Shown here piece after piece: positions 27,733-37,499 of a stretch of DNA of 64,000 nucleotides (its first letter is position 1; every line of letters starts with the position of its first letter). The stretch is taken from contig NZ_AP023368.1 of the NCBI RefSeq assembly GCF_014218355.1, positions 2,360,001 to 2,424,000 on the forward strand, read 5' to 3'. Under the pieces are notes generated by a model that saw only the letters and a list, made by a program, of their open reading frames with translations, was not told the DNA's origin and searched no databases. The DNA is from Anaerocolumna chitinilytica. Lineage in GTDB: Bacteria; Bacillota; Clostridia; Lachnospirales; Lachnospiraceae. A program made the position numbers and the translations under genes.

Positions 27733-28365
27733 ATGATACTTTTTAGAGCATTGATTTCGCCTTTTGCTTCAAAATACCTTCAGGAAAGAAGAAATGCAAA
27801 ATGGCGGAAAGCCAACCGTCATAACCTGACAACGATAAGCTACAATAGTCCAATGAATCTGATAAAAGTAGGGAAAGGCACCTACGGACATATCAATGCA
27901 CATTTTTATGGATCGAAGAAGGAAGGACTCAATATTGGAAATTTCTGTTCGATAGCCGGAAATGTAGATTTTGTCCTGGGAGGTGAACATAATTATAAAA
28001 GAGCTTCCAATTATCCATATCCGGAACTTACGTACCACACACAATATGATGCCATCTGTAAAGGACCTATTACGGTTGAAGATGATGTATGGATTGGATT
28101 TGGAGCAATTATCCTTTCAGGGGTGACCTTAGGAAGGGGATGTGTGGTAGGAGCAGGCAGTGTGGTTGCAAAAGATATACCACCTTATGCAATCTATGCA
28201 GGAAATCGCATCCTTAAATATCGTTTTAATCAAGAAATTATAACCAGATTAATGGAAATTGATTTTAATAATGTTAACATTAAGAATTATCAAAAGTATT
28301 CACAGAGTGAGATTACTGAAGAAAATGTTAATGCAATTGTAAAATCCATGAGGAAAAAGGAATAA
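27733..28365 (+). CDS. CatB-related hexapeptide-repeat O-acetyltransferase
   Basis: Protein of 210 residues. Left-handed beta-helix repeats run from about residue 65 (GNFCSIAGNVDFVLGGEHN) through VEDDVWIGFGAIILSGVTL and GCVVGAGSVVAKDIP to the proline-rich turn PPYAIYAGN. This is the xenobiotic/CatB-type acetyltransferase pattern, with the conserved GEHN histidine as likely catalytic base. Members acetylate chloramphenicol or streptogramins, or sugars in cell-surface polymers (WbbJ-like). Without glycosyltransferase neighbours a surface-sugar role is not supported; resistance is possible but untested. Confidence 0.85.
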   Translation: MILFRALISPFASKYLQERRNAKWRKANRHNLTTISYNSPMNLIKVGKGTYGHINAHFYGSKKEGLNIGNFCSIAGNVDFVLGGEHNYKRASNYPYPELTYHTQYDAICKGPITVEDDVWIGFGAIILSGVTLGRGCVVGAGSVVAKDIPPYAIYAGNRILKYRFNQEIITRLMEIDFNNVNIKNYQKYSQSEITEENVNAIVKSMRKKE

Positions 28366-28578
28366 CAGGTACTGAATTACCAGAAATCGAAAAATGAAAA
28401 TAAAATTATTGTAAAAAGTGATGACAACATTTACATTTTATGTTAGTCTATAAATAATTAGTTGGACAATAGATACATAAAATGGTGCTGTTAAGGTATT
28501 ATTTTAGGAAATATATACATAAAAAGAAGGCAATAAAGAACTTATTAATTTTATAAGCACATCAAAAGGATAGGTTGT

Positions 28579-30390
28579 ATGCTGCACAAGATGATTTCTA
28601 AAATATTTTTATCCATGAATTTGTTTACAAAATTAATGATTATGTTATTGCTAATATCGATTCTGCCTATATTCCTCATACAGTTTACGTCCTATAAGAT
28701 AAGTACGTCTACTATCGAGAAGCAGACAAAAGAACTAATCAGCGCGAATCTTAAACAGTCCAGCAGCAGTGTTTTAAGCTTTTTTCATGTTTATGATAAT
28801 ATAATGCTGGATATCTATACGGATAACAGCTATATTGAGAACTTAAAGTACATCAATGTATGGGATACGAAGAATTATTTTCCTGCTAAACATCAATTAG
28901 AGGAAAAACTTGAAAACATCGGGTATGTCTATTCTGAGATACTTGGTATCGCTATCGTAGGTTTGAATGGGGATGCTACCTTTTATGATACCATAACACG
29001 TTCAGGTGAAGAGAGTTTTTGTTTTGATGTAAACAATATAAGGACGAATCCAATGTTTAAGGATTCGCTTAAAATAAAGCATGCGATATATTCCAGTACC
29101 GTTCATAAGGCAGACATAAATTATGGCAGTAAAAACTTTTTTTACATTGCCCATCAACTCACAGACTTCAATAACTATAAGAATGGTCCGGTGGGCAGTA
29201 TTATTTTATGTATAGATGAAAATGCACTTCGTAATGTTTATTCACCAGGGATGGATTTTCATTCCAATATAACTTTTCTCATAAATGAAAAAGGAGATAT
29301 TATATCTTTCCCAATTAAAACTTATATTGGTTTGAATTTATATCAGGAATATGGTGATGAAAGTATAAAAGAGGTCACAAAAAAATTCTTTCAGGATAAG
29401 CATTTAATGAATGCGAAACAACTGGAGGTGCATACCAGCAGTATAAAAGACGGAGTATTTACTCTGATTAATGTCCAGAACTTAACATATGCTTTAAAGG
29501 ATGTCCAGAATATATCAGGGATTATCATATTAATAGGTATCTTATTTGGTATCGTTTGCGTCTTAATTGCAATGTCCTTTGCTGCTGATACGGACAAATC
29601 CGTGAAGAAAATCATACATGGAATGAGAAAAGCGGATCAGGGAGATTACGATGTCAGAATAGCTCTGGAGGGAAAGGATGAATTTGCAAGAATCGCTCAC
29701 CATTTTAATGACATGATAGTACGGATAAAGGAATCCAACAGGCAGGAAAAGGAAGCATTGGTCAGGAAAAAGAATGCGGAAATCAAATCTCTGGAAGCCC
29801 AGATTAATCCGCACTTTTTGTATAATACATTGGATGCAATCAATTGGGTTGCGGTTGAGCATGAAGAGTTTCATATCAGTAAACTGCTGATTCATCTGGC
29901 CTCCATACTAAGATACAGTATTCAAAGAAGCAATGAGATTGTGACCATCCAAGAAGAACTGGAATATCTGAAAAAGTATATATATTTGCAGCAGGAGCGG
30001 TTTTGTTATTCGTTCCAATGTACCATTCATATGGAGGACGGGCTAAAGAATAACAAAATACATAAATTACTGATACAGCCGCTAATCGAAAACACCATTG
30101 TTCATGGCTTTCCGGGGGGGATAGGTCATGATGAAATCCACATCCTGATTCAAAAACAATATGATAGCTTTATCGAAATTCAGGTAAAGGATAACGGAAA
30201 AGGTATGTCCTCTGATTTGGTGGAACTGTTTAATAACTATGATTACAGGACGGATAATGTGGAAACTAGTATAGGGGTGAGAAATGTCATTACAAGACTA
30301 AAGCTTTATTACGGCAGCAACAGCTATTTTCATGTGGATTCCGGAGAGCAGGGGACAGTGGTAACCCTTAGGATTCCATTTGAAATATAA
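28579..30390 (+). CDS. YesM/LytS-type sensor histidine kinase
   Basis: Protein of 603 residues: membrane helix about 18-40, extracellular sensing region about 41-312 (Cache-like), second helix about 313-335, HAMP about 337-390, then a His_kinase domain with EAQINPHFLYNTLDAINW; the phosphoacceptor is His412. The ATPase domain is C-terminal (IQPLIENTIVHG and VKDNGKGM). This type normally pairs with AraC-type response regulators and senses carbohydrate availability. The regulator gene follows at once, and a solute-binding protein gene after that. Ribosome site AAAGGA. Confidence 0.93.
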   Translation: MLHKMISKIFLSMNLFTKLMIMLLLISILPIFLIQFTSYKISTSTIEKQTKELISANLKQSSSSVLSFFHVYDNIMLDIYTDNSYIENLKYINVWDTKNYFPAKHQLEEKLENIGYVYSEILGIAIVGLNGDATFYDTITRSGEESFCFDVNNIRTNPMFKDSLKIKHAIYSSTVHKADINYGSKNFFYIAHQLTDFNNYKNGPVGSIILCIDENALRNVYSPGMDFHSNITFLINEKGDIISFPIKTYIGLNLYQEYGDESIKEVTKKFFQDKHLMNAKQLEVHTSSIKDGVFTLINVQNLTYALKDVQNISGIIILIGILFGIVCVLIAMSFAADTDKSVKKIIHGMRKADQGDYDVRIALEGKDEFARIAHHFNDMIVRIKESNRQEKEALVRKKNAEIKSLEAQINPHFLYNTLDAINWVAVEHEEFHISKLLIHLASILRYSIQRSNEIVTIQEELEYLKKYIYLQQERFCYSFQCTIHMEDGLKNNKIHKLLIQPLIENTIVHGFPGGIGHDEIHILIQKQYDSFIEIQVKDNGKGMSSDLVELFNNYDYRTDNVETSIGVRNVITRLKLYYGSNSYFHVDSGEQGTVVTLRIPFEI

Positions 30391-30446
30391 GTATCTTGGC
30401 TGAATTACGTAAAGCTGCTAAAGTTGTGGGGAATCGGAGGAGACTG

Positions 30447-31958
30447 ATGCGTATTCTAATTGTGGAAGATGAACCAAAAACCAAAGAAGGATTAATCAAG
30501 ATAATCAGTAAATTTACAGAGTACGAAATATGCGGGGTAGCTTCCAATGGGGTGGAAGGCTTAGAGCGAATGAAAGAGTTAAAACCGGATTTAATTATAA
30601 CTGATATACAAATGCCTGAAATGGATGGGTTGGCTATGCTTCGCCAGGTGGAACAGGAGGAAATTCCATATTATGCATTAATTCTGACCGGATTTTCATC
30701 ATTTGACTATGTCAGAACAGCATTACAGCTTGGGGTTGTAGATTACATCTTAAAGCCCGTTGATATGGAAAGTTTTATATCTGTATTAAGGGAAACGGAG
30801 GCAAAAATTTTAAAAGAAAAGTCTGAGAAGATTGATCTGGGACATTTAATATGGAGTCTGATAACATGCAAGACAGAAATGAAAGAGCAGTTAATTCGCA
30901 ATCTGTCCATGCAACTGCATGTAAGCGATAGAATGGAAATCACAGCATTTTTGGTTAAACCGGATAGTATAGACCAGGAAACTGCAGATGAAATGGTCCA
31001 TTGTATCAGAAAAAGGATGAATGATTTGTGTATTATGAATTTTCAGGTTATACATCTATCCTTTTCCTATGGTATCCTGGTGCTGATTATTGATACGGAG
31101 AAAAATAAACATATAAACAGAATGTTTGCTACCTGCATTCTTCCGAACTTACAAGCAATAGGCAGTTGTCATTGCAGCTATTCCTCAATGGTAGGTCTGA
31201 CAGGACTAAAGGATGCCATTACAGAGCTTAATGACCTTTTATCCTATGCTTTTGTTTATGACAATGACGTTATATTGGAGAAGCAAATGGTGGAGAAACT
31301 TAAATTTGCCCAGATTTGTTATCCCTTGGATTTGGATAACCGTATCCGGAAAGAAATCATGAACGGAGATTATGAAAAGGCTTTTAAGGTAAGCAGCAGA
31401 TTTAAAGAGCTGATTATTGATAGCAAGGGCAGACCTGAATTAGTAAAGGAGTATACAGCCAGGTTTTCCTCCAGTATTTATAATGCGGCGAAGGAATACA
31501 ATGCGAAAGCTGAGCCTTTACTGATATTTCACTATTTTATTAATAATATCATTGAAAGCAAGACGAAGGCAGAATTGATATCAAATTATGAAAAGATTGT
31601 GAATACTCTGTTGGCGGTGAATTACGAAGAGAGCGATACGGATAATTTGACCATCTTAAAGGTAATAAATTATATCAGAGACAATTACAGCAAAGATATC
31701 ACCTTATCAGATGCCGCTAATCTGGTAGGGGTTACACCTGAGTACTTAAGCAAATTGTTTTATCAGCAAATCAATGTTAATTTTGTTGTATTTTTACGGA
31801 ATTTTAGAATTAGTGTTGCAAAGCGTATGATACTCTCCGGAAAATATCGTATACAAGATATCGCCGATCAGGTTGGATTTAAAGACCCCAAATATTTTAA
31901 TAAGGTATTTAAAACAGTCTGCGGTATTTCGCCTTCCGAGTATAAGAAGGTGATATAG
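30447..31958 (+). CDS. YesN-type response regulator with AraC DNA-binding domain
   Basis: Start set at the ATG at 30447 with GGAGGA before it; an upstream in-frame start would add 17 residues lacking family similarity. The 503-residue protein has a receiver domain (LIVEDEP, ITDIQMPEMDG with phospho-Asp53, KPVD), a long middle region (about 150-390) and a C-terminal AraC pair of helix-turn-helix motifs (about 400-503: DAANLVGVTPEYLSKLFY and IQDIADQVGFKDPKYFNKVF). Expected to activate the downstream ABC operon, often by binding direct repeats. Confidence 0.94.
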   Translation: MRILIVEDEPKTKEGLIKIISKFTEYEICGVASNGVEGLERMKELKPDLIITDIQMPEMDGLAMLRQVEQEEIPYYALILTGFSSFDYVRTALQLGVVDYILKPVDMESFISVLRETEAKILKEKSEKIDLGHLIWSLITCKTEMKEQLIRNLSMQLHVSDRMEITAFLVKPDSIDQETADEMVHCIRKRMNDLCIMNFQVIHLSFSYGILVLIIDTEKNKHINRMFATCILPNLQAIGSCHCSYSSMVGLTGLKDAITELNDLLSYAFVYDNDVILEKQMVEKLKFAQICYPLDLDNRIRKEIMNGDYEKAFKVSSRFKELIIDSKGRPELVKEYTARFSSSIYNAAKEYNAKAEPLLIFHYFINNIIESKTKAELISNYEKIVNTLLAVNYEESDTDNLTILKVINYIRDNYSKDITLSDAANLVGVTPEYLSKLFYQQINVNFVVFLRNFRISVAKRMILSGKYRIQDIADQVGFKDPKYFNKVFKTVCGISPSEYKKVI

Positions 31959-33224
31959 ATGAAGATGTTTCGCGTAAATGTATTGCTGTCATTAGGAGTA
32001 CTGATTATCTTATTTCTTTTAATCAGCGATTATTCCCGGAATAGTCTAAAACAGACGGAAACTGTAAGTCAGGCGAATGAAAGGAAAGTCCTTAGAATCT
32101 TATCTCCCTATGATACGACTGCAAGCTGCAAGATGCTTCAGGATATTGCGACCCAATACTCTTATATTGAGAATAACCCGAAAGTGGAGATAGATTTTAT
32201 ATCAAAAAATGATTTTAAAAAAGAAATCTGTATGAATTTGGATCAGAACCGGCTGGCAGATTTGATTATCTGTGACAATTCCGTTATGCCTGCTCTGATA
32301 AACCTGAATGTACTCAGAGATTTAAGTGATTACATCGAGGAGACATCAAAAGGGCCTCATTACTTCTTGGGACAGTGGAATAATACCAGAAGTGACGGTA
32401 AATATTACGGAATCCCCTTTACCTGTGACCCCTATGTACTAATCTGGAATAAAGACCTATTTGCTAAAAGTGATGTAGCGGTGCCAAGAACCTGGGAAGA
32501 CCTAAAAACCGCTGCCAGAAAGGTCCAAAAAGTAGGTATTTACGGGCTTGGAATAGGTGCAAGACAGCCGGAAGAGATAACAGCTTTGTTTATGCAGCTG
32601 CTGTATTCCACCGGAGGCTCTATTCGGGAGATTAATGGGGATGGAGGCATGAAAGTTTTCGAATTGCTGAATTTCCTAAAGACGAATAAGCTGCTGCCGG
32701 TACAATGCATCAATTGGAATCAACCGGACCTGACCGATAAATTTATGGATGGGGAAGTTGCCATGATGATAAATAATCTAAGCGCCTTGTCTGTCATAAA
32801 GAACAGCAATGTGGATTTTCAAGTCGGAGTTGATGCGGTTCCTTTTGATAAAAAAGAAAATTATATGTTTCATGGTAAGAATATCGGCATTTCCATAACA
32901 GCAGACTATGCCGAATCAATTAAATTTCTTGACTATGTTACAGATAAAAATATTGTAAGTAAGATAGCAGAGGCAACAGAAACCATTCCGGTGCAAATGG
33001 ACGTGAATTATAATTATAAAAATGACGGATTTGTTTTGGACAAGGAATTTATACAAAAACAGAAAGAGCATGGAATAGCTAAAAGTTCATTGAATTCCTG
33101 GTTTGATATTTCCACCGCGATATCGGATGGAATCTATCAAATAATCAGCCAAACTGATCCTTCTCTAAGGGAAATAGCGGATCAAATGCAGGACAAAGTA
33201 AGAATAGCGATTATCGAAAACTAA
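31959..33224 (+). CDS. Family-1 solute-binding protein without lipobox, encoded with the two-component system
   Basis: The ATG follows the regulator stop codon without a gap, so it is coupled to the regulator. The 421-residue protein begins with a single hydrophobic helix (about 8-24) and no lipobox Cys, so it is likely membrane-anchored by this helix or secreted, not a lipoprotein. The rest resembles extracellular solute-binding proteins of sugar importers (DLIICDNSVMPAL, GKYYGIPFTCDPYVLIWNKDLF, PRTWEDLKTAARKV). Its position inside the kinase-regulator transcript, apart from transporter genes, suggests it presents ligand to the kinase. Confidence 0.85.
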   Translation: MKMFRVNVLLSLGVLIILFLLISDYSRNSLKQTETVSQANERKVLRILSPYDTTASCKMLQDIATQYSYIENNPKVEIDFISKNDFKKEICMNLDQNRLADLIICDNSVMPALINLNVLRDLSDYIEETSKGPHYFLGQWNNTRSDGKYYGIPFTCDPYVLIWNKDLFAKSDVAVPRTWEDLKTAARKVQKVGIYGLGIGARQPEEITALFMQLLYSTGGSIREINGDGGMKVFELLNFLKTNKLLPVQCINWNQPDLTDKFMDGEVAMMINNLSALSVIKNSNVDFQVGVDAVPFDKKENYMFHGKNIGISITADYAESIKFLDYVTDKNIVSKIAEATETIPVQMDVNYNYKNDGFVLDKEFIQKQKEHGIAKSSLNSWFDISTAISDGIYQIISQTDPSLREIADQMQDKVRIAIIEN

Positions 33225-33253
33225 ATATATTTATTAGATTAAGAATTTACTCC

Positions 33254-33281
33254 TTTCTTAAAATATTGGAATTTTAAGAAA
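33254..33281. other. Hairpin between solute-binding protein genes
   Basis: TTTCTTAAAAT (33254-33264) pairs with ATTTTAAGAAA (33271-33281) around a 6-base loop; flanking ACTCC and GGAGT extend the pairing. No T run follows, so it may be an mRNA structure or operator rather than a terminator. Confidence 0.5.
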
Positions 33282-33347
33282 AACCTTTAGGAGTTAAGAT
33301 AAAGAAGTAACCAGCTTACATATTCTTAAGGGTAGAGGAGGATCTTG

Positions 33348-35336
33348 ATGAAAAAAGGAATGCACCGTGTAATGGCATGTGTAATGATTATTATGCTCAT
33401 GTCGTCAATGCTTGTTGGCTGTAAAAAAAGCGACAAGACGGATGCTACTAACGCAGAAGTTACAAAAGAAGCAAATGGCAATACGGACAATGGAAGTGGT
33501 GATCCTGCACCATCAAAAGAGGTGACAGAGGTTGGGACTCCAAGAAATGAAACATTAATTGTTGAATGTCAGTCACCGACTGATACACCAGGACAGTTCA
33601 ATTCCTATATGCAGGGAACCCAGATGGGGTTTGGTATTCATCAGCTTATGTCAGCTATGATGTGGGAAATTGATACGGTAAAAGGTGAACAGTTTGGTGA
33701 AGTTGCAGAAGGTATGCCGGAGTCCAATGCTGATTTTACAGAGCATATCGTTAAAATCCGTCATGGTATCAAATGGTCGGATGGCGAAGATTTAACTGCA
33801 GATGACGTTGTATTTACTTTTAACATGATAATGACCAATACCGGAATAAGCCAGAATGCTTATTACAATCAGATTTTCAAATCTGTTGAAAAGGTAGATG
33901 ATTATACTGTTAAACTTGTTACAAAAGAGTCTTTTCCCAGACTTGCTCAAAGGTTTGGTGTTACTATCTGGGGTAATGATTTAAGAATTGTTCCCGAACA
34001 CATCTACTCAAAACAGGCTGATGTTACTCAGTTTAAGGATTCCAAGCCGGTTGTTGCTGGTCCTTACACCGTGAAAGCTTACGATGAGTTAGGAAAATGG
34101 ATTCTCTATGAACGCCGTGAAGACTGGAAGTCCAGTACTGTTGGTGTTGTAACAGGAAAAGAGCCAAAAGCTAAGTATGTATGGTTTAGAAATCTTGGCG
34201 ATGATACCAGCCGTCAGATGAGTCTTATTAATAACGAAGTTGACATCCTTTGCGAGGTTACTCCTGAAATGTTACAGGTTATGACAGAGCAAAATCCTAA
34301 TATTGCATGCTGGTATAAGGATTTCCCTTATGCTACCAGTGATGATCCCTGTTCAAAAGGTCTTTCCTTCTCCATGGGTAAAGGTGCTCCTTATGATAAC
34401 AAGGATTTCCGTTGGGGTATTGCACTTGCTATGAATTTTGATGAAATATCACAGAATATATTTGATGGTGTAGGCCGTGCGTCACCGTTCCCTATCCTCA
34501 CCAATACCAGTGCTGCTCAGGAATTATATGTTAAGCCTATCCTTTCATGGTTAGAGTCCTTCCAGTTAGACCTGGGAGACGGCACTACTGTTAAGCCTTT
34601 CGATTCCGGTTATGCTGAAAGAATCGCAGGTGTTTTAAGAGATAAAGGCTATGATATTCCGACTGATAAAGATACACTTATTGACATGTTCGGTGTAGGC
34701 TGCTGGAAGTATGATCCTCAGGCTGCAGAGAAACTCTTAACCAAAGCAGGACTTGAGAAGAAATCTGACGGCTGGTACTTTAACGGCAAACCTTTTACAT
34801 TTAATATGTCATACCTGGCAGATACAGAAGCTCAGGCAGGCCGTGGTGTTCAGGCAGCTTATGACCAGTTGACCAAGTTTGGCTTCAAGATTAACCTTGT
34901 CAGTGAATCCAGTGCCACCTGGGATACCAATGGTGCTACAGGACAATTCGATATAGCAGGATATTGGCCTACCGGTTTCATAACCAAAGATATATATTCC
35001 CAGATAAACGGATGGGATGCAGATCTTATTGTTCCTATTGGCGAGAGGGGTTCCGGACAGTCCAGTCGTTGGAATAACGCCAAAGCAACAGAGATTATTC
35101 ATGAACTGGCTAAGCTTTCGCCAGATGATCCGAAATCCTACGATTTGGGTATTGAATTCTTTAAGAATGCCATCGAAGAACTTCCCTTTATTGGATTCCA
35201 TTCAGGTGTTAAGTTTGTTCCTACCAACAGCACATATTGGAACAACTATCCGAATGCTGAAAATCCTTATAACGGACCTTGGTGGTGGTGGAGCTGCTTT
35301 AAATATATCACAACTGAAATTTCTCCCGTTCAATAA
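33348..35336 (+). CDS. Family-5 (Opp/Dpp-type) substrate-binding lipoprotein
   Basis: Start set at the ATG at 33348, seven bases after GAGGAGG. The 662-residue protein has a lipoprotein signal (hydrophobic residues 7-22, lipobox LVGC), a Thr/Asn/Asp linker and the SBP_bac_5 fold: VKIRHGIKWSDGEDLTADDVVFTFN is shortened here as HGIKWSDGEDLTADDV, and later KDFRWGIALAMNFDEI. Family members bind peptides, nickel or, in saccharolytic anaerobes, oligosaccharides. Because the operon follows a YesM/YesN pair, an oligosaccharide ligand is likely. A strong hairpin separates it from the permease genes. Confidence 0.93.
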   Translation: MKKGMHRVMACVMIIMLMSSMLVGCKKSDKTDATNAEVTKEANGNTDNGSGDPAPSKEVTEVGTPRNETLIVECQSPTDTPGQFNSYMQGTQMGFGIHQLMSAMMWEIDTVKGEQFGEVAEGMPESNADFTEHIVKIRHGIKWSDGEDLTADDVVFTFNMIMTNTGISQNAYYNQIFKSVEKVDDYTVKLVTKESFPRLAQRFGVTIWGNDLRIVPEHIYSKQADVTQFKDSKPVVAGPYTVKAYDELGKWILYERREDWKSSTVGVVTGKEPKAKYVWFRNLGDDTSRQMSLINNEVDILCEVTPEMLQVMTEQNPNIACWYKDFPYATSDDPCSKGLSFSMGKGAPYDNKDFRWGIALAMNFDEISQNIFDGVGRASPFPILTNTSAAQELYVKPILSWLESFQLDLGDGTTVKPFDSGYAERIAGVLRDKGYDIPTDKDTLIDMFGVGCWKYDPQAAEKLLTKAGLEKKSDGWYFNGKPFTFNMSYLADTEAQAGRGVQAAYDQLTKFGFKINLVSESSATWDTNGATGQFDIAGYWPTGFITKDIYSQINGWDADLIVPIGERGSGQSSRWNNAKATEIIHELAKLSPDDPKSYDLGIEFFKNAIEELPFIGFHSGVKFVPTNSTYWNNYPNAENPYNGPWWWWSCFKYITTEISPVQ

Positions 35337-35392
35337 GTAAATAAGTTCCAGGTCATGAATACGTTTATAGGTAAAAGTAAGTAACAAGGTTT

Positions 35393-35435
35393 GCTGCTGC
35401 CTGGTGGTGTGCACCAGGCAGCAGCGGCATTTTTG
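35393..35435 (+). terminator. Strong hairpin between binding-protein and permease genes (attenuator)
   Basis: A perfect 14-bp GC-rich stem (GCTGCTGCCTGGTG with CACCAGGCAGCAGC), 5-base loop, then GGCATTTTT. It probably lets only part of the transcripts into the permease genes, giving excess binding protein. Confidence 0.85.
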
Positions 35436-35467
35436 AATAATTTTTCCGGATGAAAAGGAGTGACACA

Positions 35468-36466
35468 GTGAAATTCCGCAAATATTTCGGTATAAGATTT
35501 TTAACATATTTATTAACTATCTGGATAGGGATTACCTTTATATTTTTTATACCCCGGATGTTTCCTTCGGATCCTGTTGAAAATATGATTGGTCAGATGC
35601 AGTCGCGCTCTGGGCAGATGGATCCTACTCAAATGGAGGCACTTCGTTCACAGCTTAGAGTTCAGTTTGGGCTGGAAGGTTCTTTACTGGAGCAATATGG
35701 CACTTTCTTATGGAGGGGGTTACTGCATTTTAATTTCGGGCCATCCCTTATGAGTTATCCTACGCCTGTAGGCAAGATCATTGGAATGTACTTGCCATAT
35801 ACACTTTTTCTTTCCCTTACAACTACGGTGATTGCTTGGATTATTGGTAATATAATCGGGCTTCTGGCAGGTTTTCGAAAGAATAAAGCTTCCTCTAAAA
35901 TACTGGAAGCTATCGCTATTTGTATTTATCCGGTGCCATATTTTATTATTGCGTTGGTACTGCAGATCGTATTTGCGTTTGTTCTGGGGTGGTTTCCGAT
36001 ACAAACAACTATAAATACCCAGGGAAGTACTGCTGTCTGGTTCCTTTCCCTTTTAAAAGCCTCAATTCTTCCGGCAATGTCTATGCTGTTAGTAGGAACA
36101 GGTTGGTGGATTATATCCATGAAATCCCTTGCAGGTACTACTTCAGAAGAAGACTTTGTTCTTTTTGCACGTTATCGGGGAATACCAGAGGGCAAAATTG
36201 GAAGAAGTTATGTATTCAGAAATTCCATTCTTACTCAGGTTACTGCTTTGGCAATGAGTCTTGGCGGTGTATTCGGCGGCTCCATTATGACTGAAATTGT
36301 ATTCGGGTATCCGGGTGTTGGTTCGCTGGTGCAAAAGGCTATCCTGATGTCAGACTACAATATGATACTCGGATGTATCACGATTTCTATCGTGGCAATA
36401 TCAACCGCAACTTTAATTGTGGATTTGATATACCCGTTTATCGACCCACGTATTCGATACAATTAA
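35468..36466 (+). CDS. ABC importer permease, DppB/OppB type
   Basis: Start set at the GTG at 35468 because AAGGAG lies 7 bases upstream; the ATG 6 codons earlier overlaps that site. Protein of 332 residues with about six membrane helices. The EAA-type loop reads SEEDFVLFARYRGIPEGK, the contact with the ATPase. GSIMTEIVFGYPGVGSLV near the end is typical for the B-type permease. Pairs with the following C-type permease. Confidence 0.93.
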   Translation: MKFRKYFGIRFLTYLLTIWIGITFIFFIPRMFPSDPVENMIGQMQSRSGQMDPTQMEALRSQLRVQFGLEGSLLEQYGTFLWRGLLHFNFGPSLMSYPTPVGKIIGMYLPYTLFLSLTTTVIAWIIGNIIGLLAGFRKNKASSKILEAIAICIYPVPYFIIALVLQIVFAFVLGWFPIQTTINTQGSTAVWFLSLLKASILPAMSMLLVGTGWWIISMKSLAGTTSEEDFVLFARYRGIPEGKIGRSYVFRNSILTQVTALAMSLGGVFGGSIMTEIVFGYPGVGSLVQKAILMSDYNMILGCITISIVAISTATLIVDLIYPFIDPRIRYN

Positions 36467-36484
36467 AAGGGAGAGGTGGAAAGC

Positions 36485-37321
36485 GTGAAGAAATTCTGGA
36501 GAAATACAAATTTAAGCTTAAAAGCAGGGTTAATACTGACAGCGATATTTATTGTAATTGGTTTTGGCATTTATTTTCTGCCCCATATTAATCCCTTTAC
36601 CTTTAACTCCTACCCAGGAAAACTAAAACCTTCCTCGGAACACATACTTGGGACAACGAGTATGGGACAGGATGTGTTATGGTTATTAATAGAAGCAATA
36701 CATAACTCACTCCTAATCGGTCTTATCGTAGCTACGATAGGTACCGTTGCCGGTGTTTTTATCGGACTTCTGGCTGGCTTTTCCGGCGGAATCCTTGATA
36801 GGGTACTGACAGTTGTAACTGATACTTTTATTGTAATTCCTTCCCTTCCAATTCTTATTTTGATGACATCCTTTATGAAGGGAACCTCTACTGTTTTCAT
36901 CATGGCACTTGTACTGGCAATGTTTGCCTGGGCCTGGCCGAGCCGCCAGATTCGTTCAATGGCGCTTTCCATGAGGGAACGTGATTTTATTCATACAGCA
37001 TGGTTTTCCGGTGAAGGTACTGTTCAGGTGGTGGTAACAGAAATACTTCCCTATGCATTTACCTGGGCTCTTTCTAACTTTATGAATGCAACTCTCGCTG
37101 CGATTGCTTCGGAATCGAGCCTTGCAGTTCTTGGTCTGTCTCCCGGTAATCTTATCTCTCTGGGAAATATGATCCAGTGGGCAAGAGACCGTAACGCAAT
37201 CTTTACCAAGCAGTGGTTCTGGATCGGTTCTCCGATAGTAACAACAGCTGTTATGTTTATCGGACTGTTCCTCTTGATAACTGGCTATAACGATTATTTA
37301 TCTAAGAAGAGAGGAAGGTAG
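36485..37321 (+). CDS. ABC importer permease, DppC/OppC type
   Basis: Start set at the GTG at 36485, eight bases after GGAGAGG. Protein of 278 residues. The first helix is followed by the C-type permease motif EHILGTTSMGQDVL and a core of about five helices (LIVATIGTVAGVFIGLLAGF). The coupling loop is MRERDFIHTAWFSGEG, a variant of EAA. It forms the pore with the preceding permease. Followed directly by a repeat-like intergenic element before the ATPase genes. Confidence 0.93.
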   Translation: MKKFWRNTNLSLKAGLILTAIFIVIGFGIYFLPHINPFTFNSYPGKLKPSSEHILGTTSMGQDVLWLLIEAIHNSLLIGLIVATIGTVAGVFIGLLAGFSGGILDRVLTVVTDTFIVIPSLPILILMTSFMKGTSTVFIMALVLAMFAWAWPSRQIRSMALSMRERDFIHTAWFSGEGTVQVVVTEILPYAFTWALSNFMNATLAAIASESSLAVLGLSPGNLISLGNMIQWARDRNAIFTKQWFWIGSPIVTTAVMFIGLFLLITGYNDYLSKKRGR

Positions 37322-37446
37322 TGCGAATTATTGAAAAGAATAATTCGCACACAAGATTGTGCCTGCGAAATCCTCGGCCCAATCTTGCGGCGCGTTGGAA
37401 AGGGCATGGCTGTTAGGTTGAAAAAACAAAGAGCAGTTTTTTCAAC
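37321..37446. repeat. Hairpin-bounded intergenic repeat-like element inside the ABC operon
   Basis: Begins on the last base of the permease stop codon. Left hairpin GTGCGAATTATT / AATAATTCGCAC (37321-37350), a middle stem AAGATTG / CAATCTT, and a right hairpin GTTGAAAAAAC / GTTTTTTCAAC (37417-37446). The middle is more GC-rich than its surroundings. It resembles intergenic repeats I recall from Lachnospiraceae, where they give rise to spurious short ORFs. Copy number elsewhere in the genome cannot be seen here. Confidence 0.55.
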
Positions 37447-37499
37447 TACAGATTCAGGAATATCAAATCGGAGAAATGATATTCACGAAAGGAGTCAAG

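Noticed and set aside
30396..30446. Upstream start of the response regulator
   Set aside because: The first 17 codons lack receiver-domain similarity, and GGAGGA is placed for the ATG at 30447.
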